Source: Aquimarina atlantica (GTDB taxonomy: Bacteria > Bacteroidota > Bacteroidia > Flavobacteriales > Flavobacteriaceae). Taken from it: a stretch of DNA of 64,000 bases. The stretch spans positions 485,518 to 549,517 of the forward strand of contig NZ_AQRA01000002.1 of the NCBI RefSeq assembly GCF_000626715.1. The letters run 5' to 3'. Under the pieces are notes generated by a model. It did not search any database. It was given only the letters and a program-made list of their open reading frames with translations, and had not been told where the DNA came from. The position numbers and the translations under genes are program-made. Each line of letters starts with the position of its first letter. The stretch's first letter is position 1. Shown here piece by piece: positions 42,570 to 52,500 of this stretch.

Positions 42570-44612
42570 ATGTCAGAAGAAAAAAAACCGCTTAATTTTA
42601 TAGAGCATATTGTAGAGGAGGACCTTACAACAGGTATGAGTAAAGAAGATTTACGTTTTCGTTTCCCTCCAGAACCCAATGGGTATTTGCATATAGGACA
42701 TACCAAAGCAATAGGTATTAGTTTTGGTCTTGGTCTAAGGTATAATGCACCGGTAAACCTACGTTTTGATGATACTAATCCTGCCAAAGAAGAACAGGAA
42801 TATGTAGATGCAATTAAAGAAGATATAACATGGTTAGGATATCAATGGGATAAAGAATGTTATTCGTCTGACTATTTTCAGCAATTATATGATTGGACGG
42901 TTCAACTTATTAAGGATGGTAAAGCTTATGTAGATTCTCAATCTGCAGAAACTATTGCTTCTCAAAAAGGAACTACCACAGAATCAGGAACCAATAGCCC
43001 ATACAGAGATCGTTCTGTTGAAGAAAATTTAGAGCTTTTTCAGAAAATGAAAGAAGGTAAGTTTGATGAAGGTGATCATGTGGTGAGAGCAAAGATTGAT
43101 ATGGCCGATCCAAATATGCTAATGCGAGATCCTTTGATGTATAGAATATTAAAAAAATCTCATCACAGAACAGGAGATGATTGGTGCATTTATCCAATGT
43201 ATGACTGGACACATGGTGAAAGTGATTATATAGAAAACATCTCACATTCTTTATGTTCGTTAGAGTTTAAACCACATAGAAAGTTATATGACTGGTTTCT
43301 TGATCAAGTATACAGTACGAATATACGCCCCAAACAAAGGGAGTTTGCAAGACTTAATTTAAGTTATACAATCATGAGTAAGCGCAAGCTACTCAGGTTA
43401 GTAGAAGAAGGAGTAGTGTCTGGATGGGATGATCCCAGAATGCCTACAATCTCGGCATTAAGAAGACGTGGATATACTCCAACATCAATACGAAAGTTTG
43501 TTGAAACTGTAGGAGTTGCAAAACGTGAAAATGTAATTGATGTATCATTATTAGAGTTCTGTGTACGAGAGGATCTTAATAAAACTGCGCCAAGAGTAAT
43601 GGCTGTTTTAGATCCTGTTAAACTTGTTATCACTAATTATCCAAAAGGAAAAGAAGAGTGGCTAGAAGCAGAAAACAACCCAGAAGATGAAGCCGCAGGT
43701 TCTAGAAAAGTACCATTTTCTGGCGAATTGTACATCGAAAGAGAAGATTTTAAAGAAGAAGCAGGAAGAAAGTTTTTTAGGTTAACTTTAGGAAAAGAAG
43801 TACGCCTTAAAAATGCATATATCATTAAAGGGGAACAAGTGATAAAAGATGCCGAAGGAAATATTACAGAAATTCAATGTACATATGATCCAAAAAGTAA
43901 ATCGGGGAGTGGTACCGAAGAATCAAAACGTAATGTAAAAGGTACATTACATTGGGTATCAATACGTCATGCTATTGCTTCAGAGGTTAGAATTTATGAT
44001 CGATTGTTTAGTGATGAAGCTCCAGATGGTCATAAAGACAAAGATTTTGTCGAGTTTTTAAACCCAGATTCTTTAAAAATAATAACAGGTTATGTAGAAC
44101 CTGGTCTAAAAGATGCTAAACCATTAGATCAGTTTCAGTTTCAAAGATTAGGGTATTTTAATGTGGATAGTGATAGTACTTCTGGTGCATTGGTATTTAA
44201 TAAAACTGTGGGTTTACGAGATACCTGGGCAAAAGTAAAACCAGTTTCAACACATCAAAATATTAAAAAACAACCGCAGAATCAGCAAAAAGGAATCCCT
44301 CCAATCGAAGAAATAAAAAGAGCAGGGAAGAAGTATACAAATGTACCAGATACTAAAAGAGCAGGGCTTAAAATCAAAATTATAGAAGCTGCCAAAAATA
44401 TAGAACTAGAGGAACTTGTACCACTTTATGAAACGGCTGTAAAAAAGGCGGGAACTCGTATTGCTACTATGATTGCCTTGAGTGAAATCCTTAAAAATAA
44501 AGGAATTCAACCTGATCAGTTAGCAAAAGATTTTGTTACCAAAGCTCTTGAAGATAAGAACGAATTATTGCAATCAGAAGCCAAAGAAGTTGCTTCTAGC
44601 TATGATATATAA
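42570..44612 (+). CDS. glnS: Glutamine--tRNA ligase with C-terminal extension
   Basis: The protein has 680 residues from MSEEKK. The class I synthetase signatures are the HIGH motif in EPNGYLHIGHTKA and a KMSKS-type motif in TIMSKRKL. The catalytic core and the two anticodon-binding beta-barrels end near residue 560. The remaining roughly 115 residues, rich in Lys and Glu and mostly helical (IKRAGKKYTN, LVPLYETAVKKAG), go beyond the 554 residues of the E. coli enzyme; I do not recognise the fold. It charges tRNA-Gln directly, so the organism need not use only the transamidation route. An in-frame ATG at 42549 is rejected. Confidence 0.95.
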   Translation: MSEEKKPLNFIEHIVEEDLTTGMSKEDLRFRFPPEPNGYLHIGHTKAIGISFGLGLRYNAPVNLRFDDTNPAKEEQEYVDAIKEDITWLGYQWDKECYSSDYFQQLYDWTVQLIKDGKAYVDSQSAETIASQKGTTTESGTNSPYRDRSVEENLELFQKMKEGKFDEGDHVVRAKIDMADPNMLMRDPLMYRILKKSHHRTGDDWCIYPMYDWTHGESDYIENISHSLCSLEFKPHRKLYDWFLDQVYSTNIRPKQREFARLNLSYTIMSKRKLLRLVEEGVVSGWDDPRMPTISALRRRGYTPTSIRKFVETVGVAKRENVIDVSLLEFCVREDLNKTAPRVMAVLDPVKLVITNYPKGKEEWLEAENNPEDEAAGSRKVPFSGELYIEREDFKEEAGRKFFRLTLGKEVRLKNAYIIKGEQVIKDAEGNITEIQCTYDPKSKSGSGTEESKRNVKGTLHWVSIRHAIASEVRIYDRLFSDEAPDGHKDKDFVEFLNPDSLKIITGYVEPGLKDAKPLDQFQFQRLGYFNVDSDSTSGALVFNKTVGLRDTWAKVKPVSTHQNIKKQPQNQQKGIPPIEEIKRAGKKYTNVPDTKRAGLKIKIIEAAKNIELEELVPLYETAVKKAGTRIATMIALSEILKNKGIQPDQLAKDFVTKALEDKNELLQSEAKEVASSYDI

Positions 44613-44662
44613 AAAAGAACTTGTAGATACAGAAAATACTTTTGTATCTATGAGTTTTTTAA
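44611..44662. terminator. Bidirectional terminator after glnS
   Basis: AACT-TG-TAGATACA pairs with TGTATCTA-TG-AGTT, with an A run before and a T run (TTTTTT) after. It serves glnS and the convergent gene that ends at 44666. Confidence 0.7.
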
Positions 44663-44665
44663 TTT

Positions 44666-45175
44666 TTAGTTATCTGCAATATGCTCATCTAAAGGAATTT
44701 CGATATCTGTTTTAAAATCAGGAAAGAGTTTTTTGGTTTGAGGATCATCTAGAAGTTTATTAGATTCTACAAAATACCATTGAGATTTTTTCTTGTTATA
44801 AAAACCAAATAATGAACTTTTTAAAGTAATTAATCTACCATTAAAGTCCATTTTTACTGTGTTTTTAACTAAACAGTGATATTCCTTGTTTTCTTTTTTT
44901 ATCTCGGTTACTTCATCTATTTCAGAACTAAGGATTTTTATTTTTTGAGCATCCATGGTTCTGTAAATTTCATCCATTGTATCCATTAATTGTTTTTCTC
45001 CATAAGCTTTGTAAATTTCTGGATGAGTATATTTAAGTATGGTACTTAAATTTCTATCCATCGATGCTTTAGAAGTTGCTTTTGCATCTCGTAATGCAAA
45101 TTCTTTAAGTGTATTTATATCTTGACAAAAAACACTTCCGGAAATGAAAATGAAAATAAATAAAAAGTTTTTCAT
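44666..45175 (-). CDS. Exported protein of unknown function
   Basis: The protein has 169 residues from the ATG at 45175; the frame begins three codons earlier with a TTG. The signal peptide is MKNFLFIFIFISGSVFCQ. The mature part starts with helices (LKEFALRDAKATSKASM, ILKYTHPEIYKAYG) and continues as a sheet (CLVKNTVKMDF, SLFGFYNKKKSQWYFVES), an arrangement that resembles the NTF2/SnoaL cone fold, though I cannot place it in a family. It is alone, convergent with glnS. Confidence 0.75.
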   Translation of the reverse strand: MKNFLFIFIFISGSVFCQDINTLKEFALRDAKATSKASMDRNLSTILKYTHPEIYKAYGEKQLMDTMDEIYRTMDAQKIKILSSEIDEVTEIKKENKEYHCLVKNTVKMDFNGRLITLKSSLFGFYNKKKSQWYFVESNKLLDDPQTKKLFPDFKTDIEIPLDEHIADN

Positions 45176-45403
45176 GGGGGACAATTTTTCTTAAAGATAC
45201 TAATTTTTTGTAGTATAAAGAATTCTTATGATTTTTAAGAAACCATTATTTTTTCTTATTAAAAATGGATTGATATAAAAGGACGTAAGAGAAGAAAAAA
45301 AAGGGGTGATATAATCTTATCACTTTTATACGTTGGTTGTATAAAAACACCTTATTTTAAGTTTTTGAGAAAAATAGTAATAGTTTTGAATCATTAGAGA
45401 AAA

Positions 45404-45437
45404 AATAAACCCGATCATAAAACTTGACCGGGTTTAT
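45404..45437 (-). terminator. Terminator of the SPFH gene
   Basis: AATAAACCCG (45404-45413) pairs with CGGGTTTAT (45429-45437), with inner TCA/TGA pairs. It lies 20 bases beyond the stop of the minus-strand SPFH gene and is followed on that strand by an AT-rich T run. Confidence 0.75.
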
Positions 45438-45457
45438 AGATTAAAATTATGTTTTTA

Positions 45458-46402
45458 TTATTTGTTATCTGTTTTTTTTCCAAGACCTTTTTTAGCATTT
45501 TGCTTTTTCATTTCTTCTCCTATTTGGTTCGAAGCAGTAAATGATGCAATCATATTATTTAACATATCACTTCCAGCTTGTGGAGAATTAGGTAGTAAAA
45601 TTAAATTACTGTTGGTTTCTTCTCCAATAGATTGTAAAGTATCATAGTGTTGTGTCACTACAATTAGTGCAGAAGCTTCCTGAGAATTAATCCCTACATT
45701 ATTTAAAACATCAACACTCTCTTCTAGACCTCTGGCAATTTCTCTACGTTGATCTGCAATACCTTGCCCTTGTAATCTTTTACTTTCAGCTTCAGCACGC
45801 GCTTTTGCGACAATTTTAATTCTTTCAGCTTCAGCTTCATATTCTGCAGCAACCTTTTCACGTTCGGCTGCATTAATTCTGTTCATAGCTTCTTTAACCT
45901 GTAAATCCGGATCAATATCGGTCACTAAAGTTTTAATGATATCATATCCATAATTTACCATGGCTTCATTAAGTTCTTGTTTTACTGCTATAGCAATATC
46001 ATCTTTACGTTCAAAAACATCATCTAGTTTCATTTTTGGCACTTCGGCACGAACCACATCAAAAACATAAGATGTAATTTGATCGTGTGGATTTTCTAAT
46101 TTATAGAAAGCATCATATACTTTGTCTTTAATAACTTGAAATTGAACAGATATTTTAAGACGAACAAATACATCATCTTTTGTTTTGGTTTCGACAAGAA
46201 CATCAAGTTGTTGTATTTTTAGATTGATTCGTCCAGCAATTCGATCAAAAACCGGAATTTTAAAATGTAATCCTGAGTTTCTTATACTTAAAAACTTACC
46301 AAATCGCTCAACGACAGCAGAAGTTTGTTGTTTTACGGTAAATATCCCAGAAAATAGAATGATAAACCCGAAAATTACTATTGGAATTAAAAATAGCCCC
46401 AT
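45458..46402 (-). CDS. SPFH domain (stomatin/QmcA-like) membrane protein
   Basis: The protein has 314 residues. One N-terminal membrane segment (FLIPIVIFGFIILFSGIF) is followed by the SPFH/Band 7 domain (about 25-190: TVKQQTSAVVERFGKFL, GLHFKIPVFDRI, VRLKISVQFQVI) and a long coiled coil (about 185-240, Ala/Glu/Arg-rich, AEREKVAAEYEAEAERIK). Such proteins assemble large rings in the inner membrane and act as scaffolds for proteases or microdomains. A small DUF4177-type gene lies 70 bases upstream on the same strand. Confidence 0.93.
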   Translation of the reverse strand: MGLFLIPIVIFGFIILFSGIFTVKQQTSAVVERFGKFLSIRNSGLHFKIPVFDRIAGRINLKIQQLDVLVETKTKDDVFVRLKISVQFQVIKDKVYDAFYKLENPHDQITSYVFDVVRAEVPKMKLDDVFERKDDIAIAVKQELNEAMVNYGYDIIKTLVTDIDPDLQVKEAMNRINAAEREKVAAEYEAEAERIKIVAKARAEAESKRLQGQGIADQRREIARGLEESVDVLNNVGINSQEASALIVVTQHYDTLQSIGEETNSNLILLPNSPQAGSDMLNNMIASFTASNQIGEEMKKQNAKKGLGKKTDNK

Positions 46403-46472
46403 TGTTTTATATATTAAGAGTTAAAAGTTTTTCTGAAAATCAATGTACTAATAAATTGTAAATGATTGATTG

Positions 46473-46640
46473 TTATTTTGAAAATGTTATCATAGCAATA
46501 TACGTATTGGCTAAAAAAGAAACGTCAATAACTTCCCAGCCTTCTTTAGAGAACTTATTCATAGTATTTTCTACCTTTTCTCTAAGTTTTACCGAAGACC
46601 AATTTTCTGATATACGTACAACTTTATATTGTTTTCCCAT
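46473..46640 (-). CDS. Small DUF4177-type protein
   Basis: I found this 55-residue frame by translating the minus strand between the SPFH and gltX genes. It begins MGKQYKVVRISENW and contains NKFSKEGWEVIDVSF, the Gly-Trp-Glu-Val block that marks DUF4177 small proteins, and ends TYIAMITFSK. The normal length of that family is 50-70 residues. It is 70 bases before the SPFH gene and 130 bases after gltX, with a terminator between it and gltX, so it should be cotranscribed with the SPFH gene. The function of the family is unknown. A plus-strand open frame over the same bases is a shadow. Confidence 0.75.
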   Translation of the reverse strand: MGKQYKVVRISENWSSVKLREKVENTMNKFSKEGWEVIDVSFLANTYIAMITFSK

Positions 46641-46718
46641 GATATAATAATTCTAATGATCTTATACTTTATATGTATAGGATAGGAGGGAAATGTTACA
46701 AACTTTTAAAAGCAAAAA

Positions 46719-46748
46719 ACCACTGTTTTATAAAAACAATGGTCTTTT
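46719..46748 (-). terminator. Terminator of gltX
   Basis: ACCACTGTTTT (46719-46729) pairs with AAAACAATGGT (46733-46743) with one mismatch. On the minus strand the hairpin is preceded by A residues and followed by TTTTTTGC. It is 23 bases beyond the gltX stop. Confidence 0.7.
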
Positions 46749-46770
46749 TAATATGTGATATAGATAATAA

Positions 46771-48282
46771 TTAATTTTTCTCTATAGCGTTTTCTATTCT
46801 TTTAATAGTTTCTTTTTTACCGATCATAGATGCTATTTGAAATAAATCAGGCCCTTGAAGCGAACCTACTAAAGCAATACGAAGCGGCATCATGACTTTA
46901 CCAAAACCAATTTCTTTTCCTGTAATCCATCCTTTTACAATAGCAGAAACATTATCTTCTGAGAAATCAGAGATGTCATTTAGTATTCTTGTTAATTCGT
47001 GCATTAAACCAGGCGTATCTGATTTCCAGGCTTTTTTAATCGCCTTTTCATCATATTCACTAGGTGATAAAAAATAAAAATGACTAAGACTCCAAAAATC
47101 TTTAGTGAATGTAGCCCGTTCTTTTATAGTATTTATAATAACATTGAGATCTAAAGTTGTAGAAATGTTTTTTTCTGATAGAATAGTTTCAAATTGTTGA
47201 GATAATATAGTACTATCGATTTTTTGTAACTGTTGCTGTTGAAACCATTTGGTTTTTTCTGGATCAAATTTCGCACCTGCTTTATTAACACGTTTTAGGT
47301 CAAATTCTTTAATTAATTCCTGTAAAGAAAATAACTCTTGTTCTGTACCCGGATTCCATCCTAAAAAGGCAAGCATATTAACAACAGCTTCTGGTAAATA
47401 GCCATCTTCACGATATCCAGAAGAAATACTTTGAGTTTTTGGATCTACCCATTGCAACGGGAATACCGGAAATCCCATTTTATCGCCATCTCTTTTGCTA
47501 AGTTTTCCTTTACCTACAGGCTTTAGAATTAGAGGTAAATGTGCAAAACTTGGGGCTTCCCAACCAAAAGAACGGTACAAAAGAACATGCAGAGCTAGGG
47601 ACGGTAACCATTCTTCTCCTCGAATCACATGTGTGATTTGCATTAAATGGTCATCAACAATATTAGCAAGATGATATGTGGGCATCCCATCACTTTTAAA
47701 TAAAATTTTATCATCTAGAATATTGGTGTCAATACTTATATCTCCACGAATTTCATCTGTAAGATGTAAAATTTCATCTTTAGGAGACTTAAACCTGATA
47801 ACATAAGATTCACCAGAGTTAATTTTTGCAGCTACTTCATCTTCAGATAAGGATAGAGAATTAGTAAGTTTTTCTCTATTATGCCAATTATAAATAAATG
47901 TTTTCCCTTTGGCTTCGTGATCTTTTCTATGATTATCAAGAGCTTCTGCAGTATCAAAAGCAAAATATGCATAACCGTCTTTTATTAACTGATCTGCATA
48001 TTGCTTGTATAAATGTTTGCGTTCACTTTGCCTATATGGGCCAAACCCTCCATCTTTTCCTGGTCCTTCATCGAATGTAATACTACACCAATCCAGTGCT
48101 TCTTTGATATAATCTTCGGCTCCGGGAACGTATCTGTTTTGATCGGTGTCTTCTATTCTAAGAACAAAGGTTCCATTATGTTGCTTGGCAAAGAGATAAT
48201 TAAATAACGCTGTTCTCACACCTCCTATATGTAAGGGTCCGGTAGGACTAGGTGCAAATCGTACCCTAATGTCTTTTGTCAT
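46771..48282 (-). CDS. gltX: Glutamate--tRNA ligase
   Basis: The protein has 503 residues. The HIGH motif lies in APSPTGPLHIGGVRTAL, the conserved RIEDTD follows, and the KMSKS-type motif is KLSKRDGD. The C-terminal anticodon-binding domain is helical (about 340-500). It charges tRNA-Glu; glnS is also present in the window, so it may be discriminating. A -7 element (TATCTTTG on the minus strand) is at 48332-48325, 43 bases before the ATG. Confidence 0.96.
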   Translation of the reverse strand: MTKDIRVRFAPSPTGPLHIGGVRTALFNYLFAKQHNGTFVLRIEDTDQNRYVPGAEDYIKEALDWCSITFDEGPGKDGGFGPYRQSERKHLYKQYADQLIKDGYAYFAFDTAEALDNHRKDHEAKGKTFIYNWHNREKLTNSLSLSEDEVAAKINSGESYVIRFKSPKDEILHLTDEIRGDISIDTNILDDKILFKSDGMPTYHLANIVDDHLMQITHVIRGEEWLPSLALHVLLYRSFGWEAPSFAHLPLILKPVGKGKLSKRDGDKMGFPVFPLQWVDPKTQSISSGYREDGYLPEAVVNMLAFLGWNPGTEQELFSLQELIKEFDLKRVNKAGAKFDPEKTKWFQQQQLQKIDSTILSQQFETILSEKNISTTLDLNVIINTIKERATFTKDFWSLSHFYFLSPSEYDEKAIKKAWKSDTPGLMHELTRILNDISDFSEDNVSAIVKGWITGKEIGFGKVMMPLRIALVGSLQGPDLFQIASMIGKKETIKRIENAIEKN

Positions 48283-48324
48283 GATTGTGTTTTTTAAACT
48301 TTAAAAAGTCTTACAAGTAAGAGG

Positions 48325-48332
48325 CAAAGATA
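48325..48332 (-). promoter_or_regulatory. Candidate -7 element of gltX
   Basis: TATCTTTG on the minus strand fits TAnnTTTG and would start transcription near 48318. No -33 TTG is at the expected distance, so this is a partial match only. Confidence 0.35.
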
Positions 48333-48394
48333 CAATCTTAAATATGCTATGGAAATGATTTTATAGGATAAGCTATGAAATTCTTACTACGTTT

Positions 48395-49435
48395 TTATGT
48401 ATTTTTCATTTCACGTGGAACACGTTTATTCATGATCAAAAACCATAGGGGAGGGAATAATGATAACACCATAGATGTAGGATAACCAAAAGGTAATTGA
48501 GGACTTTTGTCGTGATGATCTAAAATTTGATATTTTTTTGATGCTCTGTGATGATGATCACTATGTCGCGTTAGTTCATATAACATAATTCTTCCGAGGG
48601 TATGATTTGAGTTCCATGAATGAATTTCTCTTACACGTTCATAACGACCAGAGCTGGTTTTTCTTCTTACTAAGCCATAATGCTCGATGTAATTAATGGT
48701 TTCAAGCAATAGGAAACCTGTTACACCGCTTAAAAACGCAACTAGCAATCCTAAAAACCCAAAGAAATATGTAACTGTTGTTAAATACAAAAGAGTAATA
48801 AAAACATAACAAAGCATATCATTTTTTATAGAGAAGAAAGCCTGATTGTTTTGTTTTAATAATTTCAATTGTATTTTCCAGGCATTTATGTATTGCCGTA
48901 TAGTCGAAGTTATCCAGAATAAATAAACGGGTTGGTTATATCCTGCTGTAGCTGGATCCTCTTTGGTTGCAACATTTAGGTGATGACCAAAATTATGCTC
49001 TATATAAAAATGCATATATAGAGATGGAAGAAGAAGAGCTTTACCTATATACCGTTCGTTTGTAAAACGATGACCTAATTCATGTCCGACATTTATTCCG
49101 TTTGATCCCAAAACAATACCTAATGAAATAATAATACCTATAATTTCATATGTATCTAGATTAGATGTGGTGGAAGTAAAAATAGCATAAAATAAAAGGC
49201 CATAGACAATAGGAAGGTTAATGTAAAGCATCCAATCGAATACCCTTTTTTTTGATTGTGATATTTTGCGTTTATCATCTACGTTTTGGGTTGAAGAATT
49301 TGTGAATAATTCTAGTATAGGAATCAGCCCAAAGGCATATATAGGTGTTAGATAGGTATAAATTCCTTGTAACCAAATACCAATAATTGCCATAAATGGT
49401 ATTGTGTATGCACAAATATATTTAAGATCTTTCAT
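48395..49435 (-). CDS. AlkB-type alkane 1-monooxygenase (membrane di-iron)
   Basis: The protein has 346 residues and about six membrane segments. The histidine boxes of membrane-bound di-iron hydroxylases are intact: GHELGHR, EHNFGHH and RHSDHHH, plus the AlkB-specific NYIEHYG motif. It oxidises the terminal carbon of alkanes or a related chain with O2 and electrons from rubredoxin. No rubredoxin or alcohol dehydrogenase gene is nearby. Length is a little shorter than the 400 residues of Pseudomonas AlkB, mainly at the C-terminus. A parS-like word overlaps its last codons. Confidence 0.92.
   Translation of the reverse strand: MKDLKYICAYTIPFMAIIGIWLQGIYTYLTPIYAFGLIPILELFTNSSTQNVDDKRKISQSKKRVFDWMLYINLPIVYGLLFYAIFTSTTSNLDTYEIIGIIISLGIVLGSNGINVGHELGHRFTNERYIGKALLLPSLYMHFYIEHNFGHHLNVATKEDPATAGYNQPVYLFWITSTIRQYINAWKIQLKLLKQNNQAFFSIKNDMLCYVFITLLYLTTVTYFFGFLGLLVAFLSGVTGFLLLETINYIEHYGLVRRKTSSGRYERVREIHSWNSNHTLGRIMLYELTRHSDHHHRASKKYQILDHHDKSPQLPFGYPTSMVLSLFPPLWFLIMNKRVPREMKNT
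48407..48422. promoter_or_regulatory. Weak parS-like site inside the alkB-type gene
   Basis: CATTTCACGTGGAACA matches TGTTnCACGTGnAACA at 14 of 16 positions (first two bases differ). It lies 5 kb before the strong parS sites at mnmG, in the coding end of the hydroxylase gene, so it could be chance. Confidence 0.4.
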
Positions 49436-49536
49436 AACAACTTATGTTCTAGACGATTGAATTATCATAAATATAACAATTCTATTAAAAATAAAATTGT
49501 AGATTTAGTGGTTAATGAAAAAGGAAGGTATAAAAG

Positions 49537-52500
49537 ATGGATAATTTTCAGTTCATAAAAAGTAAGTTAGAGCAGTTTACAAGAAAATATTATGTAAACG
49601 AACTCATAAAGGGTATTATTCTTTTTTTCGCAATTGGTGTTCTGTATTTTTTAATAACACTGCTTGTTGAGAATTTCTTATGGCTTAGTAGACTAGGAAG
49701 AACTATATTGTTTTGGCTTTTTATCGCAGTAGAGTTTGGTTTGTTTGTTAAATTTATACTAGTACCAATTGCTAAATTATTTAAACTTACAAAAGGAATC
49801 GATTATGAAAAAGCATCTGGAATAATAGGAAATCATTTTCCTGAAGTTAGTGATAGACTTTTAAACTTGTTACAATTAAGTGAAAATGAAAATTCATCTG
49901 CTTTGTTATTAGCAAGTATAGAACAAAAGTCAAATGAACTAAAACCAATTCCTTTTAAGCTTGCTATTAACTTAAAAAAGAACGCTAAATATCTTAAATA
50001 TGCAGCAATTCCTGTGGCTATATTCCTACTATTATTTGTTTTTAATAAAACGAGATGGATTTCTGATAGTTATAAAAGGGTAGTAAATTATGAAGTTGCT
50101 TATGAGCCCCCTGCACCTTTTCAATTTTTTATAGTTAATAAAGATCTAAACGCTTTCGAAAATAAGGATTTTGTTCTTAAAGTTAGAACGGCTGGTGATA
50201 TCGTTCCTGATAATGCGACAATTTCATATAATGATGAAATTTATTTTTTAAAGAATGTAGGCTTGGGTGAGTTCGAATATAGGTTTATTCAACCAAAAGA
50301 ATCTTTAGAATTTGTTATAAGTGCCAATGAAGTAAATTCGATTCCACATCGTTTATCGGTTGTTCCAATTCCGGCTTTGCTTAATTTTGAAATGAAATTA
50401 GATTACCCAGGATATACTAAGAAAGTAGATGAAATTCTTAAAAGTTCTGGTAACGCAACTATCCCAGAAGGAACAAAAGTTAATTGGATTGTTTATACAA
50501 GAAACACAGATAAAGTTGAGTTAAAAACTAAGGATTCTGTTATTCCCTTGACAAAAAATGGAACCGATTTTTCTTACCAAAAACAGGTATATTCTAATTT
50601 GGATTATCAAATCACTACCTCTAATCAGAATGTAAAGGATCATGATAATTTAGCGTTTAACCTTAATGTGATTAAAGATCAATATCCAGAGTTAAATTTA
50701 AAATCTGAAAAGGATTCTGTAGATAATCAAACTGTTTATTTCTTTGGTAGAGTAAGTGATGATTATGGATTAAGTAAACTACGACTGGTATATTACGATC
50801 AGGATAATGCGTCAGATATTAAAATTGAAAATATAGCTATTACTAAAACTGTTTTTGACGAATTTATATATGCTTTTCCTGCGGGAATTGATTTGAATGA
50901 AGGGAGCAATTATGAGTTTTATTTTGAGGTTTTTGATAATGATGTGATTCATAATTATAAGAGTACGAAAAGCCAGGTGTTTAATTTTAGGCAACTCACA
51001 AAAGAAGAAAAAGAAGATGCTTTGTTGAAAAAACAGAATGAAGCAATTTCTGGGTTAAATAAGTCATTAGACAAGTTTAAAGAACAAGAAGAGGAATTAA
51101 AAAGTTTAAGTAAAACGCAGAAAGAGAAAAGAAATTTAGATTTTAATGATAAGAAAAAGCTTGATGATTTCTTGAAAAGACAAAAAGAGCAAGAAAAAAT
51201 GATGCAGGATTTCTCAAAAAAATTAAAAGATAATCTTGATCAGTTGGAGAATAAGGAAAAAGAAGAACCTTTTAAGAATGCGTTAAAAGAAAGACTAGAA
51301 AGAAACGAGGAAAAACTAAAAAAGAATGAAAAACTTTTAGAAGAAATTGAACGTTTGGCAGATAAAATTCAAAAAGAAGAATTAACAAAAAAACTGGAAG
51401 AATTAGGTAAAGAAAATAAAAACCTGAAGAAAAATCTGGAACAGTTATTAGAGTTAACTAAGCGATATTATGTGATAGAAAAACATGAAAAATTAGTTAA
51501 GGAATTAGAAGATTTGGCCAAAAGACAAGAAGAGTTATCTGAGAAAAAAGAAGAAGAAAACACTAAAGAAAAGCAGGACGAATTAAATAAAGAGTTTGAA
51601 AATTTCCAGAAGGAAATGGAAAAACTAAGGAAGGAAAATGATGATTTAAAAAAACCAATGAACCTGGATCAGAAAAAAGGTGATGAGAATGAAATAAAAA
51701 AAGAACAGCAAAAAGCAAGCGAAAACTTAGAAAAAGAAAATAAATCTGATGCTAAGAAAAACCAAAAAAGTGCTGCTCAAAAAATGAAGCAGATGAGCAA
51801 TGGTATGATGATGCAAATGCAAATGGCAGGAGGAGAGCAACAGCAAGAAGACATGGAAATGTTAAGACAGATTTTGGATAATCTCGTTGATTTTTCAATT
51901 GGGCAAGAAGGTTTGATGAAGAAGTTTAAGGGCATAGATATTAATAACCCAAGCTATTCGTCTAAGCTAAGAAAGCAAAGTATATTAAGAGAGAATTTTA
52001 TACATATAGATGATAGCCTTTATGCTTTGGCATTACGTACCCCACAGATTACCGAAATGGTGACACAAAAATTAACCGATATAGAATTTAATATAGATAA
52101 GTCATTAGAAAGGTTGGCAGAAAACCAAGTTGTTCAGGGTTCGGCCAATCAACAGTATACTGTAACGGGATCAAATGATTTGGCATATTTACTAAGCAGA
52201 ACTTTGGATCAGATGCAAAACAGTATGTCGGCATCGGGAAGCAAGGGAAAAAGTGGTTCTAACGAATTTCAATTGCCAGATATTATCAAGAAGCAAGATG
52301 AATTAAACAAGAAGATGGAAGAGGGCGCAGAAAAGGGAAAGAAAAAAGGCGATAAAGAAGGAGAACAAAAAGGAGGTAAGCAGGGAGAAAAACAAGGTAA
52401 AGATAATAAAGGTGGTGGTAAAAATGGAGATAAAAAAGGAGGGAAAGAAGGAAATAAAAAAGATGGTGATAATAATAATGGTGAGGGAGAATCACAGATG

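Noticed and set aside
45300..45330. Hairpin GTGATA/TATCAC with a T run as a plus-strand terminator
   Set aside because: No plus-strand gene ends nearby, so the hairpin is probably chance.
46462..46647. Plus-strand open frame of 61 codons
   Set aside because: It is antisense to the minus-strand DUF4177-type gene, which has the better family match.
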